A stretch of DNA of 45,766 nucleotides from NCBI GenBank assembly GCA_030432925.1, contig JAUILT010000013.1, forward strand, positions 1 through 45,766, read 5' to 3'. Numbering within the stretch: the stretch's first letter is position 1; every line of letters starts with the position of its first letter. Below are positions 37,808 to 45,400 of the stretch, one piece after another. The notes beneath the pieces are model-generated. The model searched no databases and was not told the DNA's origin. It worked only from the letters and a program-made list of their open reading frames with translations. The position numbers and the translations under genes are program-made. Source of the stretch: Bdellovibrionia bacterium. GTDB taxonomy: Bacteria; Bdellovibrionota; Bdellovibrionia; Bdellovibrionales; UBA1609.

Positions 37808-37909
37808 ATGGGTCGTTTTATTCAAGAGTTCAAAAAGTCATCATCTCTTCAGTTTCATCTGGCTCTCGCAATATTTTTGCTATTTATCATGGTTGTTGCT
37901 GCTCTCTAA
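37808..37909 (+). CDS. Possible 33-aa single-TM small protein
   Basis: ATG...TAA encodes MGRFIQEFKKSSSLQFHLALAIFLLFIMVVAAL; below the ORF-track cutoff. Amphipathic N-terminus plus one hydrophobic helix; no strong RBS. Confidence 0.3.
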   Translation: MGRFIQEFKKSSSLQFHLALAIFLLFIMVVAAL

Positions 37910-37971
37910 GGGAACGAAAAGTTTGACGAAATGAAAGCATAGCGGTAGTTTTTCAGCCTTCTTATCTGTAA

Positions 37972-38047
<76 letters not shown>

Positions 38048-38065
38048 TTGCTTCAATCCTGAAAT

Positions 38066-38458
38066 TTATTTGAACTTCTGATTCTTATAAGACTTAACAT
38101 AGATATCGGCCATTTCCTGCAAATCCTTAAATAACTTGTGTTCTTGCATATGACTAAGATCACGAAACTCTTCCCTTTCGTACTTCGCATATAGCTCATC
38201 AAGCTTGACTCGTATACTAACAAAAGTTTTAAAAAACTTCTGATTCATTGAACCCTCATTGACTCCCATAAAGCTCTCAAAAAGCTCAGCCAACTCCGCA
38301 GCTGAGTCCCAAAAAGCCTCTATATTTTGCCACCTTTGGCTTGATAAACCTATGCTAGAGAACACTTCAATTACCTTCAATGCTTTCTTGTCCATTTTCT
38401 GCGCCACGAGAGGCTTTTCTGTGACCGGAGAACTACAGAAGCCTTTTTCTTTATTCAT
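38066..38458 (-). CDS. Putative immunity protein for the upstream lipoprotein toxin candidate
   Basis: 130 aa from ATG 38458 (MNKEKGFCSSPVTEKPLV...); the start overlaps the upstream stop as ATGAATAA. Predominantly helical small protein in the immunity-gene position. Confidence 0.55.
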   Translation of the reverse strand: MNKEKGFCSSPVTEKPLVAQKMDKKALKVIEVFSSIGLSSQRWQNIEAFWDSAAELAELFESFMGVNEGSMNQKFFKTFVSIRVKLDELYAKYEREEFRDLSHMQEHKLFKDLQEMADIYVKSYKNQKFK

Positions 38459-40007
38459 CGCCTTTTCCCCAGAACTTCCTAAAATCGAACTCATCTAAAG
38501 GTATGTGAGCTTCTTCACCTTTGTTCCCCTTCAGCACCTTTCCATTTTTATCAAAAAACCTGCCGTCTTTTTGAACGATAACATAAGGCTCTTTTTGATT
38601 TTTAAAAACAGAACTAGGCTCTCCAGGCATAAACCTAACGGAGTCATTTTTGTTGGAAGGGTGCTTATACACAATTCCCTGCGGCTTTGGACTTCTTGCG
38701 ACTGAATCAACTCTTACCTTGCTCGGTGTTGCCCCCCAACTATCTGGTAGTTTCCCGTCCACCAGCTTAGTAAACTCTTCAAACTTTGCATGGTGCTTTG
38801 GATCTTGAAAGGTTTTGAATCTCTTACTGACACCCTTCACGTAAGAACCAGGAGCCGACATGCCCTTCTTGACCATTCGGTAATACTTTCCACTACCGGC
38901 TAACAAGCCCAAAATTGTGAGATATCTTTCCTCAGTGCTCAGAGACTCATTAGTGAAAACATCTGTTCCCGATGCCACCTCGTAAATATCAACCAGATCC
39001 CCTAGCACTGGTGTCACACCGATGCCGGCTCGAAGCATCTGAGTGAACAAAAGGTCTTCCAAATCCCCGAAAAGCTTTTTATCTCTTCTCATGCTTGGAA
39101 AAATAGCCAGAGGCTGAACGTCTCTCCGTACTGGAATAAGTGACAACTGAGACAGATCAACTTTCTCTGCAGCCTCTGAGGGGTTAAAAACAGTAAGACT
39201 GTGCCTCTCAAAACCATCAGACTCAGAAATAGAATAGACACTGGTGCCTTCATATTTATAGGGCCTGTTCTCAGGCTTCTTTAGTTGAGATCTCAGTTCT
39301 CTCAACTGATCTAAATAGTCTTTGTAATGGTAAAACTGCCCCTCCAGTCGTTGCCGTACATCGGGCACGCCAAGCTGATCTAAAACAATATCTTCTGCAA
39401 ATCCCTTAAGAGTCGACTTGAGCTCAGAGGGCAAGTTCACAGGAGCCATTGGATCAAGGGCCTTTAAGATCTCTCGGTGTTCATCAGAATAGTTTTCCCA
39501 TTGCACCCTGTTTTTGAGGTTCCAGATCAGCTCTTGCACGAGCTCCTGTTGGCTAGACTTATTCGACACGTAATCCAATAGCTTTTCTTGATAAGGGACC
39601 TCTTTGGCCTTCGCGAGGAAATAAGGGTCATCCTCTTCTGGGATTGCAACTCTAGGGTTTAGGCAGAACGATGCTGCTTCGAGCCTGAGCTGACTTTTAG
39701 CTGGCACCAGTATCTGATTGGAGCCAGTTAGGTGTTTCAGGCTGATGTATACATCTAAAAGCTCATCATGAACTTTCCAGTCTTTGACTCCGAAAGGTTG
39801 GCCACTGCTGAGCTTGCTTTGAAGCCTGTTCATTAGTTGGCGGATCTTTTTAGGGTCGTAAGACTCAATTTGTATCTTATGAGGGGTTCTATCGCGCAAG
39901 GCAGAGATATCCTCAGATCGAGGAACCTTATATCGGCCTGCCGTCTGACAACCAGACATAAGCAAAGATAAAATGAGAACTAGAACTCTAAGCACCTTCA
40001 CTAACAA
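38451..40007 (-). CDS. Lipoprotein polymorphic-toxin candidate: lipobox, long helical N-terminus, pre-toxin-TG-like segment, C-terminal toxin-like domain
   Basis: Lipobox VLILSLLMSGC; GVTPVLGDLVDIYEVASGTDVFTNESLSTEERYLTILGLLAGSGKYYRMVKKG resembles pre-toxin TG-type linkers; compact C-terminus VRFMPGEPSSVFKNQKEPYVIVQKDGRFFDKNGKVLKGNKGEEAHIPLDEFDFRKFW. Confidence 0.6.
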   Translation of the reverse strand: MLVKVLRVLVLILSLLMSGCQTAGRYKVPRSEDISALRDRTPHKIQIESYDPKKIRQLMNRLQSKLSSGQPFGVKDWKVHDELLDVYISLKHLTGSNQILVPAKSQLRLEAASFCLNPRVAIPEEDDPYFLAKAKEVPYQEKLLDYVSNKSSQQELVQELIWNLKNRVQWENYSDEHREILKALDPMAPVNLPSELKSTLKGFAEDIVLDQLGVPDVRQRLEGQFYHYKDYLDQLRELRSQLKKPENRPYKYEGTSVYSISESDGFERHSLTVFNPSEAAEKVDLSQLSLIPVRRDVQPLAIFPSMRRDKKLFGDLEDLLFTQMLRAGIGVTPVLGDLVDIYEVASGTDVFTNESLSTEERYLTILGLLAGSGKYYRMVKKGMSAPGSYVKGVSKRFKTFQDPKHHAKFEEFTKLVDGKLPDSWGATPSKVRVDSVARSPKPQGIVYKHPSNKNDSVRFMPGEPSSVFKNQKEPYVIVQKDGRFFDKNGKVLKGNKGEEAHIPLDEFDFRKFWGKGDE

Positions 40008-40021
40008 TTTTATCCTTTTGA

Positions 40022-40435
40022 TTAAGGTTTAAGAAGAAATCGGCAAAAGGCACTCGGTTTAATAATTTCTGTGCCCCCAAATTTTTCTAAAGTAAGCAGG
40101 TCGTTGTCTCCGCTCACCAGATAATCAGCATTTGTAGAGAGAGCTGCCAATATAAACTTATCATCATCTGGATCTCTCGAAATTTTCTTTTCTGTCACTA
40201 TAGGCTTCACTATTACACAGCTTGCTACAAACTCATTGAGCAGTTCCATAGCATCCACAGTGGTCTCTGGATATTTTGCGGTAAGCTCCAAAATCACTCG
40301 CTGATATTCAACTACCATATCCATACTTGCGAATGGCTGCCATTTGCCATCAGCCCACAACTCTAAAACTTGCCTGGGTGTTCCCTTCCAAATAATTCCA
40401 GAGACCAGAACATTCGTATCTAAGACAATTTTCAC
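40022..40435 (-). CDS. PIN-domain toxin-like protein (COG1569-like)
   Basis: MKIVLDTNVLVSGIIWKGTPRQVLELW...SRDPDDDKFILAALSTNADYLVSGDNDLL acidic PIN signature. Confidence 0.85.
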   Translation of the reverse strand: MKIVLDTNVLVSGIIWKGTPRQVLELWADGKWQPFASMDMVVEYQRVILELTAKYPETTVDAMELLNEFVASCVIVKPIVTEKKISRDPDDDKFILAALSTNADYLVSGDNDLLTLEKFGGTEIIKPSAFCRFLLKP

Positions 40436-40441
40436 TAAGGA

Positions 40442-40708
40442 CTACTTTTTCTTTGCACGAACTTTTTGAATCGCCTTATCGAGTTCACTTTTCTTTAGCC
40501 CCTCTCTTCTTGCAGCAGCAGAAACTTTGTCCATCATCTCTTTTACAGCTTTCTTACTCGGAGGAGTAATAACCTTCAGCATGACCGAATCTCCATGCCC
40601 TAAAACGACGAACTGAGTTCCCGATTCCAGTCCCAACTGCTCTCGAATTTCCTCTGGGATGACCACTTGGCCTTTACTACTCATTTTAGTTGTTGCGACC
40701 GAAGACAT
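40442..40708 (-). CDS. AbrB/MazE/SpoVT-type antitoxin-like DNA-binding protein
   Basis: MSSVATTKMSSKGQVVIPEEIREQLGLESGTQFVVLGHGDSVMLKVI; 6 bp upstream of the PIN gene. ATG 40708 preferred over the track start at 40759. Confidence 0.85.
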   Translation of the reverse strand: MSSVATTKMSSKGQVVIPEEIREQLGLESGTQFVVLGHGDSVMLKVITPPSKKAVKEMMDKVSAAARREGLKKSELDKAIQKVRAKKK

Positions 40709-40901
40709 ATTTATCCCCTTTCTTACTGGTAAGATACATTGTTTTGCACCAAAGATCAAGATAATAGTCCCAGTCTACCTCAAAACCTGCCCTGCTATGA
40801 GCCCATCTCACTTAAATTTATCTCTGGAAGTCAGTGATACTCAGTAGAAACCAAGGCCAATCCCTATAAATCTCAAAGTGGGCATTTGACCTATTGAAGT
40901 C

Positions 40902-40954
40902 AATTCAATACTTTAGCCGATGTCGGCTGTTGAATGCCGTCCCGAGCCACCATT
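40902..40954 (+). repeat. att-like repeat R2: degenerate tRNA-Phe 3' end
   Basis: aattcaatactttagccgatgtcggctgttgaatgccgtcccgagccaccatt. Its last 34 bp match tRNA-Phe 38016-38049 at 30/34, including an exact 18-bp run CCGTCCCGAGCCACCATT; 48/53 identical to R3. Confidence 0.9.
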
Positions 40955-40981
40955 CAATTTATATTCAGTAAATTCAATTCT

Positions 40982-41325
40982 TTAACAATCAAGACCGCCT
41001 ACATTAAAAGAGGGTCTCTCTAATTTTTTATAGATTTCCTCTTTGGGGCTCACTCCCCTAAAAAACTCTCTGTCACTATGAGACCTCGAATCGCCAGGCA
41101 ATCTAAATGACCCAACTATTGGATTGAAGTTTGGCTGCACATTGGGCTCAGCATGACAAGTCAAGCACATGCCAGGATTGGCTTCTGACAGCTTTGGGCC
41201 AGTCTTTTCAAAAGAGATTTCTCGCATTTCCCACTTCTTTGCTCCAGGTCTCCATTGAAGCAACTCAAGATTTCTTTCTTCCCCCTGACTGGTCGACAAA
41301 AAGATTTTCCATGAATCAGTCTGTC
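40982..41325 (-). pseudogene. Remnant of a CxxCH-containing (cytochrome c-like) protein gene
   Basis: Frame encodes DSWKIFLSTSQGEERNLELLQWRPGAKKWEMREISFEKTGPKLSEANPGMCLTCHAEPNVQPNFNPIVG...; no good start codon, and the 5' end abuts the neighbouring gene at 41329. Confidence 0.5.
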
Positions 41326-41328
41326 AAA

Positions 41329-41790
41329 TTAAGCTACATCAAATTCGGGCTCGACAGAAACACCCAACACAGCCAACAGTTCCAACATTTTATCTACAGA
41401 TTTTTTATCATTTGTTTGATCTAACAATCTAGCCAGCTGAGAAGGAGAGGTCTTCAATCTGCGGCAGATTTCATTCTTGGACAAACCTGAAGTCTTCAAA
41501 GATTTTTGAGCTTTCTCAGTTAATTTGAAAAGGAATATTTTTTTTAGAAAATCAGGCTCTTTATTAAAATCCAAGAAAACATCCAGGTGTATAGAATCCT
41601 CATCTCCTGATTCTAGAATGTAGGTCACAGCTTCATTGCCCAGCTCTCTATCCACATAAATCTCATCAATCTTATTATCTTGAGTCGGACCATTTAAAAG
41701 CTTCGCAAAAGGGAGAGAGTACTCGCCTTTAGAGGTTGAAATAAAAATGTTCTTCTTTCGGTTATCCACTTTTACATTTTTGATCTTCAC
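41329..41790 (-). CDS. DUF2442-like N-terminus fused to HTH; putative antitoxin
   Basis: N-terminus MKIKNVKVDNRKKNIFISTSKGEYSLPFAKLL..., then FKLTEKAQKSLKTSGLSKNEICRRLKTSPSQLARLLDQTNDKKSVDKMLELLAVLG (HTH). Start overlaps the stop of the upstream 71-aa gene. Confidence 0.55.
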   Translation of the reverse strand: MKIKNVKVDNRKKNIFISTSKGEYSLPFAKLLNGPTQDNKIDEIYVDRELGNEAVTYILESGDEDSIHLDVFLDFNKEPDFLKKIFLFKLTEKAQKSLKTSGLSKNEICRRLKTSPSQLARLLDQTNDKKSVDKMLELLAVLGVSVEPEFDVA

Positions 41791-42002
41791 TTTAACTTCT
41801 CCAATTCTTTGAAGGCGCCTTCTTTCTTTAGCTCATCAATAATTTTGATCACTTTTGTACTGGCCTTACCTGATAACTCTTTGCCCTCAAATAACATCCA
41901 GCGGCAAACCAGCTTATTGCCTCTGTAAACGTGCAGATGAATCGAAAGATGATCTTCAAGCTGCCAAGTAAAGATGTATCCTCCACGTCGAACTTTTCCC
42001 AC
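41787..42002 (-). CDS. Small DUF4160-like protein, putative toxin partner
   Basis: MGKVRRGGYIFTWQLEDHLSIHLHVYRGNKLVCRWMLFEGKELSG...; HxHV-type motif reminiscent of DUF4160, coupled to the downstream DUF2442-like gene. Confidence 0.5.
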   Translation of the reverse strand: MGKVRRGGYIFTWQLEDHLSIHLHVYRGNKLVCRWMLFEGKELSGKASTKVIKIIDELKKEGAFKELEKLK

Positions 42003-42186
42003 TAATCTGACAGCCCCTCTCCACTAACGTTAAATACATTACCACACAAGGTAATGTTTAACAAGGGCCCCAGTCTGCTCATATCCTCGGTCACTAGGAT
42101 TCAAATTTCTAAAAGTTCGTGTCTCTCAAATGATCTGCAAGCCCAAATATGAAAACCTGGGGGTAGAGCTTTAACTTTACCTAGTT

Positions 42187-42239
42187 AATTCAATACTTTA
42201 GTCCATGTCGGTTATTGAATGCCGTCCCGAGTCACCATT
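42187..42239 (+). repeat. att-like repeat R3: second degenerate tRNA-Phe 3' end
   Basis: aattcaatactttagtccatgtcggttattgaatgccgtcccgagtcaccatt; same length as R2, 48/53 identical. Confidence 0.88.
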
Positions 42240-42245
42240 TTGAGT

Positions 42246-42560
42246 CTACCCCGTTTGTTTCATTTTTTTATCTAGAAGCTTTTTCGCCTTTTTAATGATG
42301 TCTTTATGTTTTTTAACCTCTGCATCTTGCCCATTCGGAAAAAGTAATAGGCTGGGATGAATCCCTAAGAACGCCCCTATTCTAGTTGCTGAATCTACAC
42401 CGATTTCTCGACGACCATTTTCTATGGCACTTAAATTGGTTTCTGTAATGCCAATAACCTCACACATCTCTTTTTGAGTAATGCGAAAGTTCTTACGAAA
42501 TGCCCTAATTATTTCTCCGGCTGTTCTTTTATCAATAAAAAAACTATTTAAATCCTTCAT
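42246..42560 (-). CDS. XRE-family HTH regulator, HigA/antitoxin-like
   Basis: AGEIIRAFRKNFRITQKEMCEVIGITETNLSAIENGRREIGVDSATRIGAFLGIHPSLLLFP. Confidence 0.88.
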   Translation of the reverse strand: MKDLNSFFIDKRTAGEIIRAFRKNFRITQKEMCEVIGITETNLSAIENGRREIGVDSATRIGAFLGIHPSLLLFPNGQDAEVKKHKDIIKKAKKLLDKKMKQTG

Positions 42561-42680
42561 TTACGACTCCTTTGAGTAGTCATGAGATGCCGTGACTTTT
42601 ACAACGACAACTAGTACTTTTTTATTTTCCACTTTATAAACAATACCTTCCACATGAAGCCGTCTCCCAAACGCCAAAAC
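42561..42680 (-). pseudogene. Truncated RelE/HigB-like toxin remnant upstream of the XRE gene
   Basis: Manual translation: VLAFGRRLHVEGIVYKVENKKVLVVVVKVTASHDYSKES*, resembling the C-terminal strands of RelE-superfamily toxins; closed upstream by an in-frame TAA. Confidence 0.4.
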
Positions 42681-42856
42681 TTATCAATAAAGATAACATA
42701 TCAAAATTGATAGGTCAAACTGACCACAAAATTTAACAAATATTTATGAGAACCTAACCAGGTCTAAAGATACGTACAGCTTCTATTTGCCACCTTAAAA
42801 ACCGTCAATCTTGATTTTCTTCTTTTTTTCAGCTATTTATACCGATCTAGTTTGAA

Positions 42857-43111
42857 TCAAGCCACATCAAACTCTGGCTCAACAGCAACTCCCAATACAG
42901 CTAACAGTTCCAACATTTTATCTACAGATTTTTTATCGTTTGTTTGATCTAACAATCTCGCCAGCTGAGAAGGAGAAGTTTTTAATCTGCGACAGATTTC
43001 ATTCTTGGACAGGCCTGAAGCCTTTAATGACTTTTGTGCTTTTTCTGTTAGCTTAAAAAGGAATATTTTTTTAGAAAACCAGGTTCTTTATTAAAATCCA
43101 AAAAAACATCT
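42857..43111 (-). pseudogene. Diverged, frameshifted partial duplicate of the 41329-41790 HTH gene
   Basis: Nucleotide collinearity with 41329-41585, encoding ...KMLELLAVLGVAVEPEFDVA*. The poly-T run is 7 T here versus 8 T in the intact gene, and the N-terminal portion is missing. Confidence 0.8.
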
Positions 43112-43199
43112 ACTACAAAATTTCACACCGAATACTCTGTGGAGAAAATCCATTTGCAAAATTACTCAGATGTAACTTTCCTCAAATATAAAGCGTATT

Positions 43200-43230
43200 A
43201 AAGGGCAGCAATAAATGTTGCCCTTTTTTA
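43200..43230 (+). terminator. Intrinsic terminator-like hairpin, possibly bidirectional
   Basis: AAAGGGCAGC-aataaat-GTTGCCCTTT followed by a T run; lies at the 3' end of the minus-strand gene 43236-43625. Confidence 0.8.
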
Positions 43231-43235
43231 TTTCT

Positions 43236-43625
43236 CTATTTTTTATTTTTCCTCTTTTTCAATTCGCTTGCTACTTTTATCCCGGCGTCCTGTTCGGCAA
43301 TTCGGTTTCGCATACATTGGTCTCCATACATAAAACCTTGCTCAACATCCCAAACGGTTTTTCCTGCCTTCTTGATTTTGATAGGGACCCAAACCACTTT
43401 TTTCACACCCGTTTCAGGCTTCGACGGAATTTGTTCCCTCATTTTTCCAAATGAAAAATCCAAATCATTCATATTCTGGAATTTCTTATTCGACACAGAA
43501 ATCTCGTGCTTCACTAAATCCCTGACTTCCTCTAATGCATCCAAAGCTGCTTGAGTCTCGCAGCTTGTGCTCGCAAAGCTGAAACTTGAATACATCACCG
43601 CCAAAACACTTATTATTACTCTCAA
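43236..43625 (-). CDS. Hypothetical secreted small protein
   Basis: 129 aa with a signal peptide (MRVIISVLAVMYSSFSFAS) and a terminator at the 3' end. Confidence 0.65.
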   Translation of the reverse strand: MRVIISVLAVMYSSFSFASTSCETQAALDALEEVRDLVKHEISVSNKKFQNMNDLDFSFGKMREQIPSKPETGVKKVVWVPIKIKKAGKTVWDVEQGFMYGDQCMRNRIAEQDAGIKVASELKKRKNKK

Positions 43626-43847
43626 TTCAAACCTCCATAAGCTGAGTTAATCTCTAAATGTAGCCCATTAAAAGTAGTTTGCAACCGTATTCAATTGAGA
43701 ATTAATTCAATGATCAACTCTTCTCCAAGGCCTAAGTCCGGCATTGTTGTGAATCCACCTTGCCTCTTTTATACATTCTGACAGAATGTGACTTTAGAGG
43801 AATTCAAAACATTTCTCTGTCAAAGTAGTGACTTAGGAGAGATCACT

Positions 43848-44828
43848 GTGGCATTTAAAATCAAACTTTGGGGTGTACGAGGCTCAATTCCCACTCCAAA
43901 GAAGCCTGAAGAGATCAAGGGTCGTATTCAGTACCATCTAGAAAATTTTTTTAAGCAAGGATACTCCCATTCAGGAGATATTACTACTTACCTGAAAACC
44001 CTACCGACACATTTATTGGGAGGATACGGAGGTAACACCTCATGTGCAGAAGTTTCTACAAATAAAACTTCATTACTTATTGATGGTGGAAGTGGCATAC
44101 GTCAGAAAGGATTTGAATTGATGCTTGGGCCCTGCGGCCTTGGAAATGGAGAGGTTCACATTTTATTTAGCCACTTTCATTGGGATCACCTTATTGGACT
44201 TCCTTTTTTCATTCCTATATTTATTCCTGGCAACAAAATCCACATGTACTCAGTACAGCCCGAACTAAAAAAAGTCGTCCAAACAATTTTTTCAAAGCCC
44301 TATTTTCCAGTGCCTTTTGAACAGCTCAGTGCCGAGATTATTTTTCATCAATTGGAGGCTCGAAAGAGCCAAACCTTTGGTGATATCAACGTCACACCTT
44401 ACCAGTTGGACCACCCGGATCCCTGCTGGGGCTTTAAAATGGGTCACGAAAATAAATACCTCTCCTACTGTGTGGATACAGAATGCACCCGTGTCACACG
44501 GGAGGAGCTGGGAGATGATCTACCACTCTATCAAAATATTGACCTGATGGTTTTTGATGCACAATACACCATTCAGGAGGCCACAGAAAAGGTCAACTGG
44601 GGACATGCCTCTGCTAGCTTTGGCCTCGACCTTGCTGTGCGTGAAAACATCCACCAAATTCTTTTTGTCCATCACGACCCTGCTGCCTCAGATGAAACTG
44701 TCTATAATGCGCAACAACAAGCTGAAGCCTATTATAAAACCCTAGTCGACTATCACAAAAGGTCAGGAGAAACATTTTACCCTGTCAATTGGTCTTATGC
44801 TGTCGAAGGGCAAGAGGTAAAGGTCTAG
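43848..44828 (+). CDS. Metallo-beta-lactamase-fold hydrolase (PhnP/cyclic phosphodiesterase-like)
   Basis: KLWGVRGSIPTP, GGYGGNTSCAEV, LLIDGGSGIRQKG, ILFSHFHWDHLIGLPFF, QLDHPDPCWGFK. GTG 43848 with GGAGAG upstream preferred over the track start at 43788. Confidence 0.85.
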   Translation: MAFKIKLWGVRGSIPTPKKPEEIKGRIQYHLENFFKQGYSHSGDITTYLKTLPTHLLGGYGGNTSCAEVSTNKTSLLIDGGSGIRQKGFELMLGPCGLGNGEVHILFSHFHWDHLIGLPFFIPIFIPGNKIHMYSVQPELKKVVQTIFSKPYFPVPFEQLSAEIIFHQLEARKSQTFGDINVTPYQLDHPDPCWGFKMGHENKYLSYCVDTECTRVTREELGDDLPLYQNIDLMVFDAQYTIQEATEKVNWGHASASFGLDLAVRENIHQILFVHHDPAASDETVYNAQQQAEAYYKTLVDYHKRSGETFYPVNWSYAVEGQEVKV

Positions 44829-44896
44829 TAGGCCTGCTAGACGGAGGGAATAAAATATTTTATATTTAATGACGACATTAAGGTCGGCAGGAATAA

Positions 44897-45400
44897 ATGA
44901 TGAGCAAATCTCTCAGCTACAACCAAACCCCTAAAGAAGGCTCCACGCTACGTCTGGAATTCTTTGGCAATATCGATGAAAATAGCCGCTTTCCAGCACC
45001 TAAAAACCTAAATACAAATAACCTCATTATTGATCTTAATAATATTACAATGATTAACTCTCTCGGCATACGTGCATGGACGCGCTGGATGAAGGAACTT
45101 CCCGCAAAAGTTATCACCCTAGAGCACTGCACGCCCCCCATTGTTCAACAAATGAATATTGTCTCAGGGTTTTTACCTCAAAAAGCTGTTATAGAATCTT
45201 TTTACGTTCCTTTTTACTGTGATCACTGTGATACAGAGTCTAAGGTTCTTATGTTAAAAAATAAGGACTTTACTCCAAAAACTTCTGAGTCAGAAGCTAA
45301 AGTAAGTATTAAAAGCCCAATTCCTTGTAGTAATTGTGATGCCGAACGTGAAATTGACACTCTCGAGAATAAGTATTTTGCTTTTCTGAAGAGGCGTTAA
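44897..45400 (+). CDS. STAS-like domain protein with C-terminal paired CxxC zinc-ribbon-like motifs
   Basis: NLIIDLNNITMINSLGIRAWTRWMKEL (STAS-like) followed by FYCDHCDTESKV and IPCSNCDAEREID. Confidence 0.65.
   Translation: MMSKSLSYNQTPKEGSTLRLEFFGNIDENSRFPAPKNLNTNNLIIDLNNITMINSLGIRAWTRWMKELPAKVITLEHCTPPIVQQMNIVSGFLPQKAVIESFYVPFYCDHCDTESKVLMLKNKDFTPKTSESEAKVSIKSPIPCSNCDAEREIDTLENKYFAFLKRR

Noticed and set aside
38066-38494. Longer 142-aa start (MSSILGSSGEKA...) for the putative immunity gene
   Set aside because: Would overlap the toxin by 44 bp; ATG at 38458 in the ATGAATAA overlap is the more typical coupled start.
40902-40954. R2 contains GTTGAAT, matching the integron attC R' core GTTRRRY; considered an integron cassette array of TA genes
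   Set aside because: No matching RYYYAAC partner, R3 has ATTGAAT instead, no IntI gene, and the tRNA-Phe 3'-end identity explains the repeat better.
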